Source: Cladophialophora immunda
Lineage: Eukaryota; Ascomycota; Eurotiomycetes; Chaetothyriales; Herpotrichiellaceae
Reading direction: 5' to 3'
DNA length: 64,000 nt
Assembly (NCBI RefSeq): GCF_000835495.1
Contig: NW_015622546.1
Span: 1,490,883-1,554,882 of the forward strand
The position numbers and the translations under genes are program-made. Below the pieces are notes generated by a model, which was not told where the DNA came from, made no database searches, and was given only the letters and a program-made list of their open reading frames with translations. Positions 1 through 10,600 of this stretch are shown here, piece by piece. The first letter of the stretch is position 1. Each line of letters begins with the position of its first letter.

Positions 1-702
1 TTGATTCATGGCAGTGGTTTGAATATCTGCATCCCGCCGGATATGTATAGCCCTCCATACCGCATCCTCGAGACTCCCAGCCCAGGTCGTGTAACCATGG
101 CCACGTTGAAAGACAACTTTCTGTTTGGGGACATGTACTTCCGCCCCGTTCATTACCATCTCATTGTTGTTGGATTTCTCGAACATTTCGGCTAACATAT
201 CTCCGAGATACTGATTGTTGACAAGTAAGTTTCGGGGATGCGACTGTGGTAGGTTCTCATAGAATCTTGCAATGTCAAAAATGGGCGCTGAAGAGCCCAC
301 GAACCCGGCCATCAGATAGCTAGGTTGCAGCATACTGCGCCAATTATTACATAGGCCATAAACAACTGCGCTCGGACAATGTGAATGGACAATGCTTTGT
401 ACGCCAGGATACCGGTCGTAGATGGAGCTGTGGGTGTAATGTTCGGACAGCTCAGAGACTTGCTCAACCTTTTGGCATCCATCATAAGGATTAGAGACTG
501 GAGAGCCGTCGGCAACACGCCATTGATTCAGATCGGTCTTCGACGAGATCAGAATGGCGGGGACGTTGCTGGTGAAAAAGGTCGAAGGATCAGTAGGATT
601 GCGCACTGATATTTGGCCATGTTCATCGAGCACCTGATGCTTATGAAGGATATGAAATGCTGTTATAAGATCCGACAGGTGCCAGTCCAGGCTGTCTATT
701 TC
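1..702 (-). CDS. Class II aldolase/adducin-domain protein, partial (runs off left edge; first exon unresolved)
   Basis: The minus strand is open for 234 codons from 702 down to base 1 with no stop, so the gene continues beyond the left edge. The translation begins near residues LITAFHILHKHQVLDEHG and continues with ISVRNP, a pattern typical of class II aldolase/adducin proteins, which bind a divalent metal and cleave or rearrange sugar- or acid-phosphate-like substrates. An HSH metal-binding pair follows in the stretch VQSIVHSHCPS, and a third motif reads RGHGYTTWAGSLEDAVWRA, matching the family's C-terminal His region. An in-frame TAG lies just upstream of 702 inside a TTAG that would serve as an intron acceptor, so a short first exon should lie at about 710-850. 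An ATG at about 830 with a TATA-like GTATATAA just upstream is a candidate, but I could not find a convincing donor. Fungal members are mostly annotated only by domain, so the substrate is unknown. Confidence 0.75.
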
Positions 703-3700
703 CTAACGTGCCCTAATGGAGATCGAATATATCTTTTAGCGGTTGCGAATCTTAAGCTCTTAGATCCGATATTCAAGTTGAGAGTGCTGGGAGTTTGATC
801 TCTGAAACGCCCGGAATATCGGTCTTTCCCATCAAGTTATATACTGCAAAGCTCGGGCTGGTTAGATATTTGCAGACTCCTATTGACGCATGCCTACGTC
901 ATGTCATAGATGGGCTTCTAGCTCGAAAAGCCCCGTCTCCGATAGTTATTTGTGAGTTATATGCCTGTACCGCATAGCGTGTCGTTAGTCGAACAGATGC
1001 TGGGTCTTTTTTCCGCCTCTTCTGTTACTGGCTCGCTTGGGCCATTGATGTCCCAGGCGGCTAGGGCTGATGTCATACGCATTTTCACAATGACGTTTTC
1101 GGATCTGAACCGTGAATGTTCCTCTCTCCCTGCACCTAGACCTGAAAGGATCACACTTGGTCGTCACGGATATCACTTGTGTCGTGTAGGAGGTAGTCTT
1201 AGAGGTGTGCGAGGTAGGCGACCAAATGACAGCGCAGGGACGTCCAAGCCATTGCACTTCAGGATGTACAATAAAGACGACGGTTCAAGCTCGACGTTCT
1301 GCATTTCCGCGCACTCCAGTTTTTCAGTCACATTTACACGCAGTCAGCCAGTCTCTGTATATTGGAATATTGGAATTCATGGCAAATTTGAGTTGCAACT
1401 TCAAGCTATCGAGATTCCCGCCAAAGTGCTGGGCAGCTGGACGGAGGAATTTTGGTCATCGATGTTCCATGGACATGTTTTTGCGTATAGACGGTGGTAA
1501 AGCTCTTCTATCTTACCGAGAATGAGGCGTTCAAGATCTGCCTCGAGTGTGTCGTATAGGCGAGTATCCGAGTTTTCTCGTGACTAACCGAGAATCATCA
1601 TCGTAGCTTGTTTAATCGTGAGATTTTACGGCAGCAAATTCAAGTCGTCAACTAAGTGGCCGACAAGCTTTTTAAGGTTGGGCTTAGGAGAGCAGCGGAG
1701 GAGGCGGACATCTGACAAAGGTCTCTTCTGGGGGTTTGGAGGAGACGTTAGATTACTGAGAGCAGGAAAAGTGAGCAAAGGGTCGAACGTATTGCATCCC
1801 TAGAACACCTTTAAACGATCACGCTGCGCCGAATGCGCCCTCATACAACGTACTTAGGGTTGAAGAGGTTGTTCTATGGCAGTCCTAAGACCTCATATAG
1901 CTTGTTGTAGTGGATAACACTGGCGGTGTTCAGGTTCTATCCATCAATCAAGACTATTTCGACGTTCTCGCGGCCATGGTATTCGAGATGTTCAGTTCTG
2001 TTGAAGCGCACAAGGGATTGGGGGTTATGGATATGAACGGAGTAGAATATTAGCTTCCGTGTTTGACCAGCAGGAGAGCAACTCGGGGACTATCTCACAT
2101 ATTGTTGCCGTGAAAGCACAGCCACTGTGCTAATAGTGATCGAGTCGCTTCTCCGCGTTAGACAAACCTGCCATCATATCTTCGGATCCCGAGTTATGTC
2201 CCGATGTGTTATCGCAGATGGTATGGAAAAAGGGAAGACGATCAAAAGTCTTCCGCAGTTTGAGGACAGATTCAGAAGTGTTGTTGACACAAACCTTACT
2301 CCTACTAGGAGTCGAGTCCTCAAGTGTTGTCCTTGCCAAAAGTTCTGTGACACCATCTATTGTTGCGTCTGGTATGAAGTAATAGATATTGCATCCGTCG
2401 AAACGTCTTGAGGTATGTTCGTTGAGCCGCGACTGACAGATGGGCTCGGTCACACTCGTGGGGTAATGCTTGGCGAGCTATAAGGCTGCCTAAGGCACTC
2501 GACGAGAATCTCTGTGGCCGATTTTACAGAACACGCGGTAAAATAATTGAGCTTCGGACGACGGAAGGCATGGCGTATGTAAAATGAGCATGCATGGCCC
2601 CGTTGCATCAGGAAGCCTTTTGATCGAATGAGGAGGCTTGAGGATCGCCATTTCGAGGTAAGTGTAGTTCACGGTGGAGTAAGCGTAAACGCGACTGTCT
2701 CTCCACGGATTCCATGTGTCTTTTAAGACACCGTTTTTGCACATCACTATACTAACCAAGGCACGTGGAAGTTGTCGGAAGGGGGTGTTCTGGCGTGGGC
2801 ATGTGGTCCATTCTCCAGAGTTAAGTGCTAGAGTAGTCTTTCAAAGCGTGTCCACAGCGTCCGCAGTGGACAAAGTTCTTTTAAGCCTTCTGGTAATGAG
2901 GTGTTGGGAACGAGATGGCTGTAGATCAGACCACCAATGTCCACGCTGCCGGCTTTTCCTCAGCCGACAATGCTCCGTGGGCGAAAAACTTGAGATTTCG
3001 ACCCTCTGCCAAGTGGAAATTTGCCGTCTCGGGGAATGTGCAGCATGTTCGTGCCGGACGACCATCCCGTCGTCTTTTAATTGAGGAAAAGCCAAAAAAT
3101 ACTTAGTGGGAAGTCCCAGAGAAAAAGAATACGAGTCAGCTCGGACATGTATGGGCTTGGAAGAGGTTGCGGGTAACAACAAGGGCACATCGGCTGGTGA
3201 CGTCGTTTCTGGGATGCTCGTTGGTTCCCCGTGGAATCAAAGATACATTCACGGATAGCCAGATCCGACTGTCAGCGAGACACCTCCGAGCTATTGCGAA
3301 GTTTGTGCGAAGCTGACTAGCTAGCTTGGTCCGTAGGGAAGTGGAGTCCACAAACTCGGAGCAGCAAATGGTTGCACCTATCGCGCACCAGCTAACGGAG
3401 AAGCCCAGCCAACGCCTTGAGGTTATGCGAGTCCTCCTCGCCCGTTGATCCCATATTTAGTGGACTGAGCGGTGGTCTGCTGCGACAAACTTCCGACAAC
3501 ATGTGCCTTAAAGACTGGCCTCTAAGGAATCGCTGCTCCTTAGAGGGTCACCCAATCGCGAAATATGGGTCCCTCAAGGTCCAGAACGCTGCGGTCTGAG
3601 ATCGTTGAACATGTGCATCAGCATCGCGCAAACCTTTATGTAAAGCCGCTCAGACGCCCAGGAAGAAAATCCGGGACCCCCGTATGCCCTTCAGTGTAAC

Positions 3701-3714
3701 AGAGCTGTAACTAG
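703..3714. other. Three kilobases without a supportable gene
   Basis: Both strands contain only short open frames (longest 182 codons at 952-1500 plus, without an ATG at its start). None shows a domain, a repeated motif or a clear exon chain that I recognise. Minus-strand frames at 2130-2453 and 2490-2759 look somewhat protein-like but are separated by stops and lack good splice sites. They may be remnants of a decayed gene. The leading part (about 703-850) should hold the missing first exon of the aldolase gene, and the last few hundred bases the promoter of the bHLH gene. Confidence 0.5.
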
Positions 3715-4620
3715 ATGTCTGCAAGAGATCACATCACCCAAGTTCCAACCACAATGGTATACTATCAAGAGCCCTGTCTCCTTGACCAGGGGCCACAGCA
3801 ATTTCAAGATGAATCATATTTTAACAATTTTCAGTCTAATAGTGATGACCACGACTTGGCCGCAGAGGGCTTCAACGCATGGTCTATACCAATGGAGACC
3901 CAACAGATGCAACCCAGGAGCTATGGAATGCAGCCATATATAGACGCTCCTTATCCCAGCCTATATCTGGAGCCCTTTAAACCTACCGGCGTTCAGACCG
4001 TCGGGCTAGCCCAACTACAGCTCAATGGTGGCTCTGAATTTCCCATGGATTACCAGCCTGATCAATCGCCCGAAGAAGAGTTTTGTGCACTCGGTCTCAA
4101 GGATGATGGAAGCGACGTATCGCCGTTATCGTTGCCCGACCAGGCAGATACGGCAATATTTGGCTCCAAGAAGTGCCTCCCCCGCAGTCGTGCTGCCCCG
4201 CGCTCTTCGCGAACATCCCAGCCAAAGAAAGGGAGACCGCGGAAGAAGCGCAATCAGTCTAACTCGTCAAGTGAGGATGAATCAGCCATTCTCAAAGCAA
4301 AGTTTGCCCATTCCGTGATTGAGAGGCGTTATCGTGACAATCTCAACCGCAAAATGATGCAACTCCATCGAGACCTTCTGGCCGTAGAGACCAGTCCAAC
4401 TTCGCCCGCCTCTCAATTCAATACCTCACCTACAGGGCAAACACTCTCTAGCAGAGTCCGCAAGTCGGACATCATGTCGCGGGCGATCAACTACGTCCAC
4501 CAGTCGGATGTCGAGATCCGGCACCTGGATGGCGAGATCAAACGCCTACAGGACCAAGTCAGCGTCTTTCAGAAGCTCGTCAACTGCGACGACTACTCGC
4601 TGCTCAAGAATATGGTGTAA
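3715..4620 (+). CDS. bHLH transcription factor with SREBP-type basic region
   Basis: Single-exon gene of 301 residues starting at the first ATG of the frame. The N-terminal half is rich in Gln, Pro, Ser and acidic residues and looks like an activation region. Residues about 155-185 are rich in Ser, Arg and Lys and could be a nuclear localisation signal. From residue 199 a basic helix reads HSVIERRYRDNLN. The Tyr after ERR is the replacement characteristic of the SREBP branch, which allows binding to sterol-regulatory as well as E-box sites. The loop is unusually long (about 30 residues, rich in Ser, Thr and Pro), then SRVRKSDIMSRAINYVHQ forms helix 2 and runs into a leucine-containing coiled coil ending near the C-terminus. 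There are no membrane segments, so this is not a classical membrane-tethered SREBP precursor; it resembles the soluble fungal SREBP-like bHLH regulators. Targets cannot be read from sequence. Confidence 0.85.
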   Translation: MSARDHITQVPTTMVYYQEPCLLDQGPQQFQDESYFNNFQSNSDDHDLAAEGFNAWSIPMETQQMQPRSYGMQPYIDAPYPSLYLEPFKPTGVQTVGLAQLQLNGGSEFPMDYQPDQSPEEEFCALGLKDDGSDVSPLSLPDQADTAIFGSKKCLPRSRAAPRSSRTSQPKKGRPRKKRNQSNSSSEDESAILKAKFAHSVIERRYRDNLNRKMMQLHRDLLAVETSPTSPASQFNTSPTGQTLSSRVRKSDIMSRAINYVHQSDVEIRHLDGEIKRLQDQVSVFQKLVNCDDYSLLKNMV

Positions 4621-6230
4621 CTCGGCGTCCAAAAGCAATGACATTGTGCTTTCCCCAAGTTCTCCGCCGTCTGTTTTTCTTCTGTCCCGCATCCTCCTCC
4701 GCCTCATCCTCCGCTTCGTCTACTCTTCTCCGCGCCGGTCCATGTTTTCTCCAGTCTTCTCTGTATGACTGTGTGTTTGCATGTCAGTGTGTGGACCCGA
4801 CTTTTAGCGTCGGTGGAAACTCTGTCTTGGATGTACATACCGAAGTACGATATTGAAATGAGTCGTCTTGTATTCCCCCCCAAACTATTGTCTTTGTGGG
4901 GTTTTCAGCTCCTGCTGCTGTGGCGATCAGTCGCTGCTTGGGGGTGGTGTCTTTTTTTTTGGCGTTTTCTGCCGGGGAAGAGAATCTCGTCCAGAGAAGT
5001 GCAGGCAGTCAGGCAAGCAAGGAGGATGGAATATGACGCATATCATGATGATATGATGATGCTTCTGGTCTGGTCAGGGTCAAAGCGCGTTGGAAAGGGC
5101 AGCGCTGGGAATCTCAGCAAAAAAGCTTTTCTAGAGCCGAGAAAATTGGATATGTGTGCAATGAAATATCCTCTGGTGTGACTTTAGTGTTTTTGATGAA
5201 GATGAAGATGAAGATGAATATCCCCGTGGTTATGTGGCGATGGTATTCCCACTTGAGGAACCACTATGTACTATTAGTTACCACGACTAGACTTCAGGGC
5301 TGAATAGCTCGGCGCAAGCCAATATTCTCCATCTGTACTGTGTACACCACAGGGTTTTCATGTTTTGATGCCCCGACAACTAGAACGATATTCTGAGTTG
5401 TGTACTATCAATCTTCATGCCACCTACGTCTCAAGGGCCGAGAGGCTGAAAGGTTATCTTCTTGCCTATCATTGACGAGATCCTGCAGAGGTCCTAAATT
5501 TACACAGAGCTGTTGCTGCAGGGGCCATTAGGGATTCTTGTTCCCGCCTCTGGAATTCCGAAGCTCTCGAAGGCGGAGGCCAGTCGGCCACAGCTTGACT
5601 TGCTGTCGCACAACCATATTATGTCACTTTTGTCTGCTTTCTTCCCACCACCGCCAATTCTCCTCACTCGCGCGGCCTTCCCTCATCCGTAACGAGTTAT
5701 CCACCAGCGATGAGCGCTGCGCTGGCTTACCGAGCCTTGGCACTTCTGCCCTCTTTCAGGTAGACCGTGGCAGCACACGACGTACAGCGTGACTTCAAGG
5801 CGCATTGATTCAGTGAGCGGCCCGTACCGGGGAAGGGAAGTGTGCCCCAAGAACCGGCTACTGCCACGAATTATGAATGATAGGAGTGACTGGCAACTCC
5901 AGGCATGGGCATCTCGAGCAGGCTATGCTTTGAAGGAGAAATTGCCCGCTCTGCCGGATTGGCGGATGGTCATGAAGCGTCGAAGAGCGCAATACCGACC
6001 GTCGATTGCCGTAGACGGAGGAGTGCCAGGCCGTGCCAGCGGAGGCAAACATCGCTTGCAAAGTCAGGGGACAGATCCATCTCGCGGTTCTTGCCGTCGA
6101 ATAACAAAAAGTATTACGTAGGCTATCTAAGCTAATAGGATAATCCTTAGATAAAGTACTCTAGAAGAGGAGATAGCGTATAAAGATTATATATTAGTAT
6201 ATCGATTAAAAATAGGACTGTCCGGGCTCT
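4621..6230. other. Non-coding stretch downstream of the bHLH gene, with AT-rich patch
   Basis: The first 200 bases are probably the 3' UTR of the bHLH gene. A short GAAGAT-type microsatellite lies near 5194-5217. Open frames of 70-140 codons here lack recognisable domains. From about 6105 to 6225 the sequence becomes clearly AT-rich (many TA steps), unlike its surroundings. This could be a scrap of a mutated transposable element, but there are no visible terminal repeats or coding remnants. Confidence 0.4.
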
Positions 6231-6255
6231 CAAGAGCGATTGAGCGTAAACGTTT

Positions 6256-6911
6256 TCACGCAACCGACCACGCCCCTAGCCGGGTTTCCTTCAATTGCAT
6301 GACAGTCGACCATTTCTTGTTCAACGTGCCGATCATCGTCACGACGAAGGACTTGCCCTTGGGCAAGATGGAGTGCACCGTCGTCGTCGAAGTTCCAGTC
6401 CCCGACTTCGTCCCCAGCGGGGCCTTGCTCTGCAGCTCCCAGGACGTCGGCGCTGCTCTCTTCCCATCGGGATGGTTGACCTTTCCACGGAACTTCAGTC
6501 CTGCGTCGTTCTCCAGGTATACTTTCCCGTCCACCATTTTGTCTGACGGGACGGTTTCCTCGAATGTGATGTCGGCGGTCGTGAACCAAGAAACTTAAGT
6601 TAGTACCGGTGGGCCCAGTCAAGGCCGCTCGCTCGGCGTCATTTCTTGTGCGTATCGACGTCTTGCCCGACCGTCATTTTTGCGCCATTGTTCTGATACT
6701 TTTCGAGTGGCACAAGCTTAATGTCGTTGTCGGACTTGTTTGTTGCTGTGAGCTGGAGAGAGACGAGTTGGTTGCTGTTTGGCTGGCCAATATCGACTTT
6801 GTACTCCAGTATTATTGGTTTGGGCGGATTCGTTCCGAATGACGTGCCTATGCCCCCAGTTTCGCAGGCGTATCTAGCGTCGAGCCGTCCCTCCCCTGAA
6901 ACTCTTCTCAA
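6256..6911 (-). CDS. Hypothetical small protein, possibly two exons (uncertain model)
   Basis: Two minus-strand frames look like parts of one protein. The upstream frame (below 6911) encodes a stretch with alternating hydrophobic residues such as IILEYKVDIGQPNSNQLVSL and LTATNKSDNDIKLVPL. The downstream frame, ending at 6256, encodes VYLENDAGLKFRGKVNHPDG and ends in GTLNKKWSTVMQLKETRLG. Between them a TACTAAC branch-point-like sequence followed by TTAAG (about 6587-6600) suggests an intron acceptor. The pattern is that of a small all-beta protein. No ATG starts the upstream frame, so a further 5' exon or a broken gene is possible. I recognise no family. Boundaries are approximate. Confidence 0.3.
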
Positions 6912-7654
6912 TCACCCTTCATACCGTTCGCTAGGCATGTCAACGACTACCAAGGTATGAATTGGCCCTCGTCGCCTGGTCTTCATGACCCCTCTGGTAC
7001 GCCTCCCGATCTTCCTCTCGGTCGTCCTTTCACAGTAAGAGTTTGGTTATGATGCTTAGCCTGACAGTCTGGGCGCAACATACAACACACCCCCCTGAGA
7101 ATACCACACATACAACCGTAATGAAACGGCGGGTTACTGTCATTCCGTCTTTCCGATTATCACCCCAGCTCATCCAGCCAGCCGTGTTGCTGCCTGCCTG
7201 TGCCAGACTACTCCAGAATGGCTGAGCTCCAGGCGCCCTGCAGGGGGAGATGTGACACTAAAGATACGTCTATCAATCAAATGTTGGCGTCTAGCGAGGC
7301 CAGGCCCTGCCTTTCCTGCCAATTTCCGTGGGGGCCAAACAAGATCGACAGGTAAGTCGAGCTAATCTTGACCACTTGCACAATGGTTTATTGTTGTTGA
7401 GAAGAACGCAAGGCCACATAGCGGGGCCTACGAGTATTCGATTGTAGGGAGCGATCACATCCATGGGTTTGAAGGCAAAACCCGCTTGCCGGAATCACAT
7501 TGGCACTCCGAACACCTGCCATCCAGCTGCTAATTGCGAACACGACCGAGCAAAGGGCAGCCTCATGCAGTAGAAACCTTGTAGATGGGTTTCTCGGCTT
7601 CGCTCTCCCTTTCTCATCTGCATTGTCACGATTGTCAGTGCGGCCTACGTTGCG
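6912..7654. other. Intergenic region upstream of the DUF3433 gene
   Basis: No supportable gene. It should contain the promoter and 5' UTR of the membrane protein gene starting at 7655, and possibly the missing 5' end of the doubtful minus-strand gene at 6256-6911. I see no clear TATA or CCAAT element at a telling position. Confidence 0.4.
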
Positions 7655-10600
7655 ATGGCGCACAAACCGTTTCATCAAACATCGCCGGTGAAGAGGAAGT
7701 CGCTCCATCGAAACTCAAGACACAGCAGTGGATTCAACGATGGCGCCTTGGATGAGGACGCGTTCCCGATGATCTCATTCGATGCCAGATCCTCCTCGAC
7801 TCTGCCTGCTTTTCCAGATCCCAACCATACGGACACGACATACGAGCCCCAAGAGCATCTCAATTTGCCAAGACTGACACAAAATCAGTGGCACGGCGCC
7901 AGCCAACAATGGGTGGGAGGCAGTCATATTTCCGAGGTGTCTTCCCTTGCAGATGGATGGGACGAATCTGTATCTTCTAACAAGGCCCAATTTGTCTCGC
8001 AAAATGAGATCCCCCCTTACAATGAGACGCATATGTTTCCGCGGCCGTGGAACCCAAAGTGGCTGCGCAGGCCAATTCTGTTCGGTTTCATCCTACTCTT
8101 TTTAGTCCTCGTCGCCGGGCTGGTTATTCTGTGGCGTTTTGCAGAAATCAGGCATGGAATTAGGACCGCTATCACGAGCAATCATTATGCATGGACTTAT
8201 GGACCGACTGCGCTCTTCGTCTTGGTAGGAGTGCCCTGGAGACAAGTCGACTTCCACTGCCGGACTTTGGCACCATGGGCGCATCTTCGGGGCGGCCCAG
8301 CTTCAGCAAAGGAATCTCTGCTCCTGGACTATGTCTCTCCTCCTTTACCCATGGCTCTGGTAAAGGCTGCTTCAACCCATGATTGGGCTGTTGTGGCGAG
8401 TGGTATGGGCTTGTTGTTGCTGCGAATTGTCAACGTCTTCAGCACCGGCCTGCTTGTACTTACACCGACCTCGGATTCCAAAACCCTTCCCGATGTCATC
8501 GTGAGCTCAAAATTTGCGGGGACAAATTATACAGTTGGACCCTCGGTTATCGACACCGAACTGATGCAATTTTATGGTATAACAGAACGAGGGCTAAACT
8601 ATCAATACGGCACGTCAGCAAGTGTCGCTTACGATACTCTTGACTTACAATCCCTTCCCACAAACTCGACTGTGACAGCGACGGTGGACGGCGTGTTCCC
8701 GTTCTTCAACTGCGAAGTGGTGACACCTGAAATTATTGGCAACAACTTCACCTGGAGCAACGACGGCGAATATCCGTACGGAGACAAACTAGAATTGAGG
8801 CTGACTTTGTCTTCTGCCAAGTGTCCTCCTTGGGTATCTTATTACGAATTGTGTCAAGCACCTGAATGTCCCGTTGGACGATCTCTCATCTCTAACGAAT
8901 ACTGGGGTCCGAATTCGCCCCCGGGAGACGATCTCGATCCTTGTTCCGCCTACTATACGCTCAGTCTGATTGATATTACGTTCGAAGAGGTCACGGGACA
9001 CGCAAAAAATACTAGTGCTGCATGGAACGTGACCTTGGCCGAGTCAGTTGGCATTGTCTGTCCTCTGGGATACACGATCGACAAGGTCAACATCACGGTC
9101 AACACTGCAGATCCCACCTCGAGTGGGGGAGTCAACACCACGGGTCCCCTGCAGCGCATAGCAGATGTCCTTCCTGGATACTCGTATTACAATCTGACTA
9201 CAGCTTTCCAGAATGAAGTCAACGTAAATAGCCTTCCACCTACGCCGGAGGCTCTGAACGTATATTCATTTGCCAGATTCTTTGCCATCCTTGCTGGTGG
9301 CTCCGCGGTTGATTTATTGAATACAACCAAGTTGAAAACCACAGCTGAAACAGCGTTCAAGGGGGTAGGGGTTCAACTCGCCCACTCATACCTACGCAAG
9401 AAGGACAACGCAACGACTACGGCCAATGTCTTATACCAGGAACCGAGGCTCCAAGTCCGGGAACTAAGCTTGTGGGCCATGATCGCAGGATGTGTGTTAC
9501 TAGCACTTGCTGCTGCCGCCGTTCTCCAATGGCGCACAAAGGACGTCGTCTCGCGCGAGCCCAACTCTATTGGCGCTCAAGCAACTATACTTGCTGCTAG
9601 TCCTGCGCTCCAGAAGTCATTAGAGACAGCCCCAGGCTGCTCAGGTGTGCGATCCGAAACTCACCTACAGGATCTAGTTGCGGCGTCTCACATCAACAGC
9701 GAACGTCCAACCCCCGAATTCTCCATCACAACCACCGTGCCGGAGGGAAGTCAACGAAGACTAACGGATGGTCCCAGCAAATATTCTTGGTGGGAAACCA
9801 GCTCTTCCAATCTCTGGTTCATGTCCGCGGCTCTCGGGCTACCGCTTGCCGTCATCGCAATTTTGGAAGTCTTGCAACGCGAATCAAATGCCCATAATGG
9901 GCTGGCCACCGTTTCTGACTCTCCCATCGATCGTTCGCTACCAAACATTCTCGCTTCAGTCGTTTTGATATGCATCGCAATCATGTACGATGCCATTGAT
10001 TTCGCTACAGCGACGCTCGCGCCGTATCAGACGCTGGCTCGAGGAAGTGCGCCCGCGAAGCAGACACTGCTGAGAACGTCTTCTGGAAACCTCCCAATCT
10101 GGTCCACCTTAAAAGCAATCCGTGAGCGCCATACGGAAGCTGCCGTAGCATCAATGGCCGCCCTCGTTGGCAGTTTGCTGACAATCATTGCCTCGGGCCT
10201 CTACACGATCGAGGCTGTCCCAGTGGTACTCGACGTTGCCGTCATCACGTCCGACAAATTTGTGCCCTCATTTGGCACTTCAACAGATGGATCGGCTGGC
10301 GCGATTTTCACCCTCATTGAACAGAACAACGTGTCTTACCCAGCACTCACGTACGACGGATTAGCATATCCCAACATCCAGATGTCTAGCTTGGGAGCAG
10401 AAGCCCTGAAACAGCTGAGCGATTCTGCACAGGCAGTGACGCTTCAGGCCAACATTGTAGCCATGAGGGCATCGCTCAACTGCACTTTGGTGCCCAGAGA
10501 GAATATGATCATGACGATGTATTCGGAACCTAGCGTGCATGTGGATCCAAGCTGCCGAGACAACAACATCACGTTTCACGCGGACTTGCCTCCATCGTGT

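Noticed and set aside
952..1500. Plus-strand frame of 182 codons
   Set aside because: No ATG at its beginning, no recognisable domain and no neighbouring exons. Kept only as part of the unassigned region.
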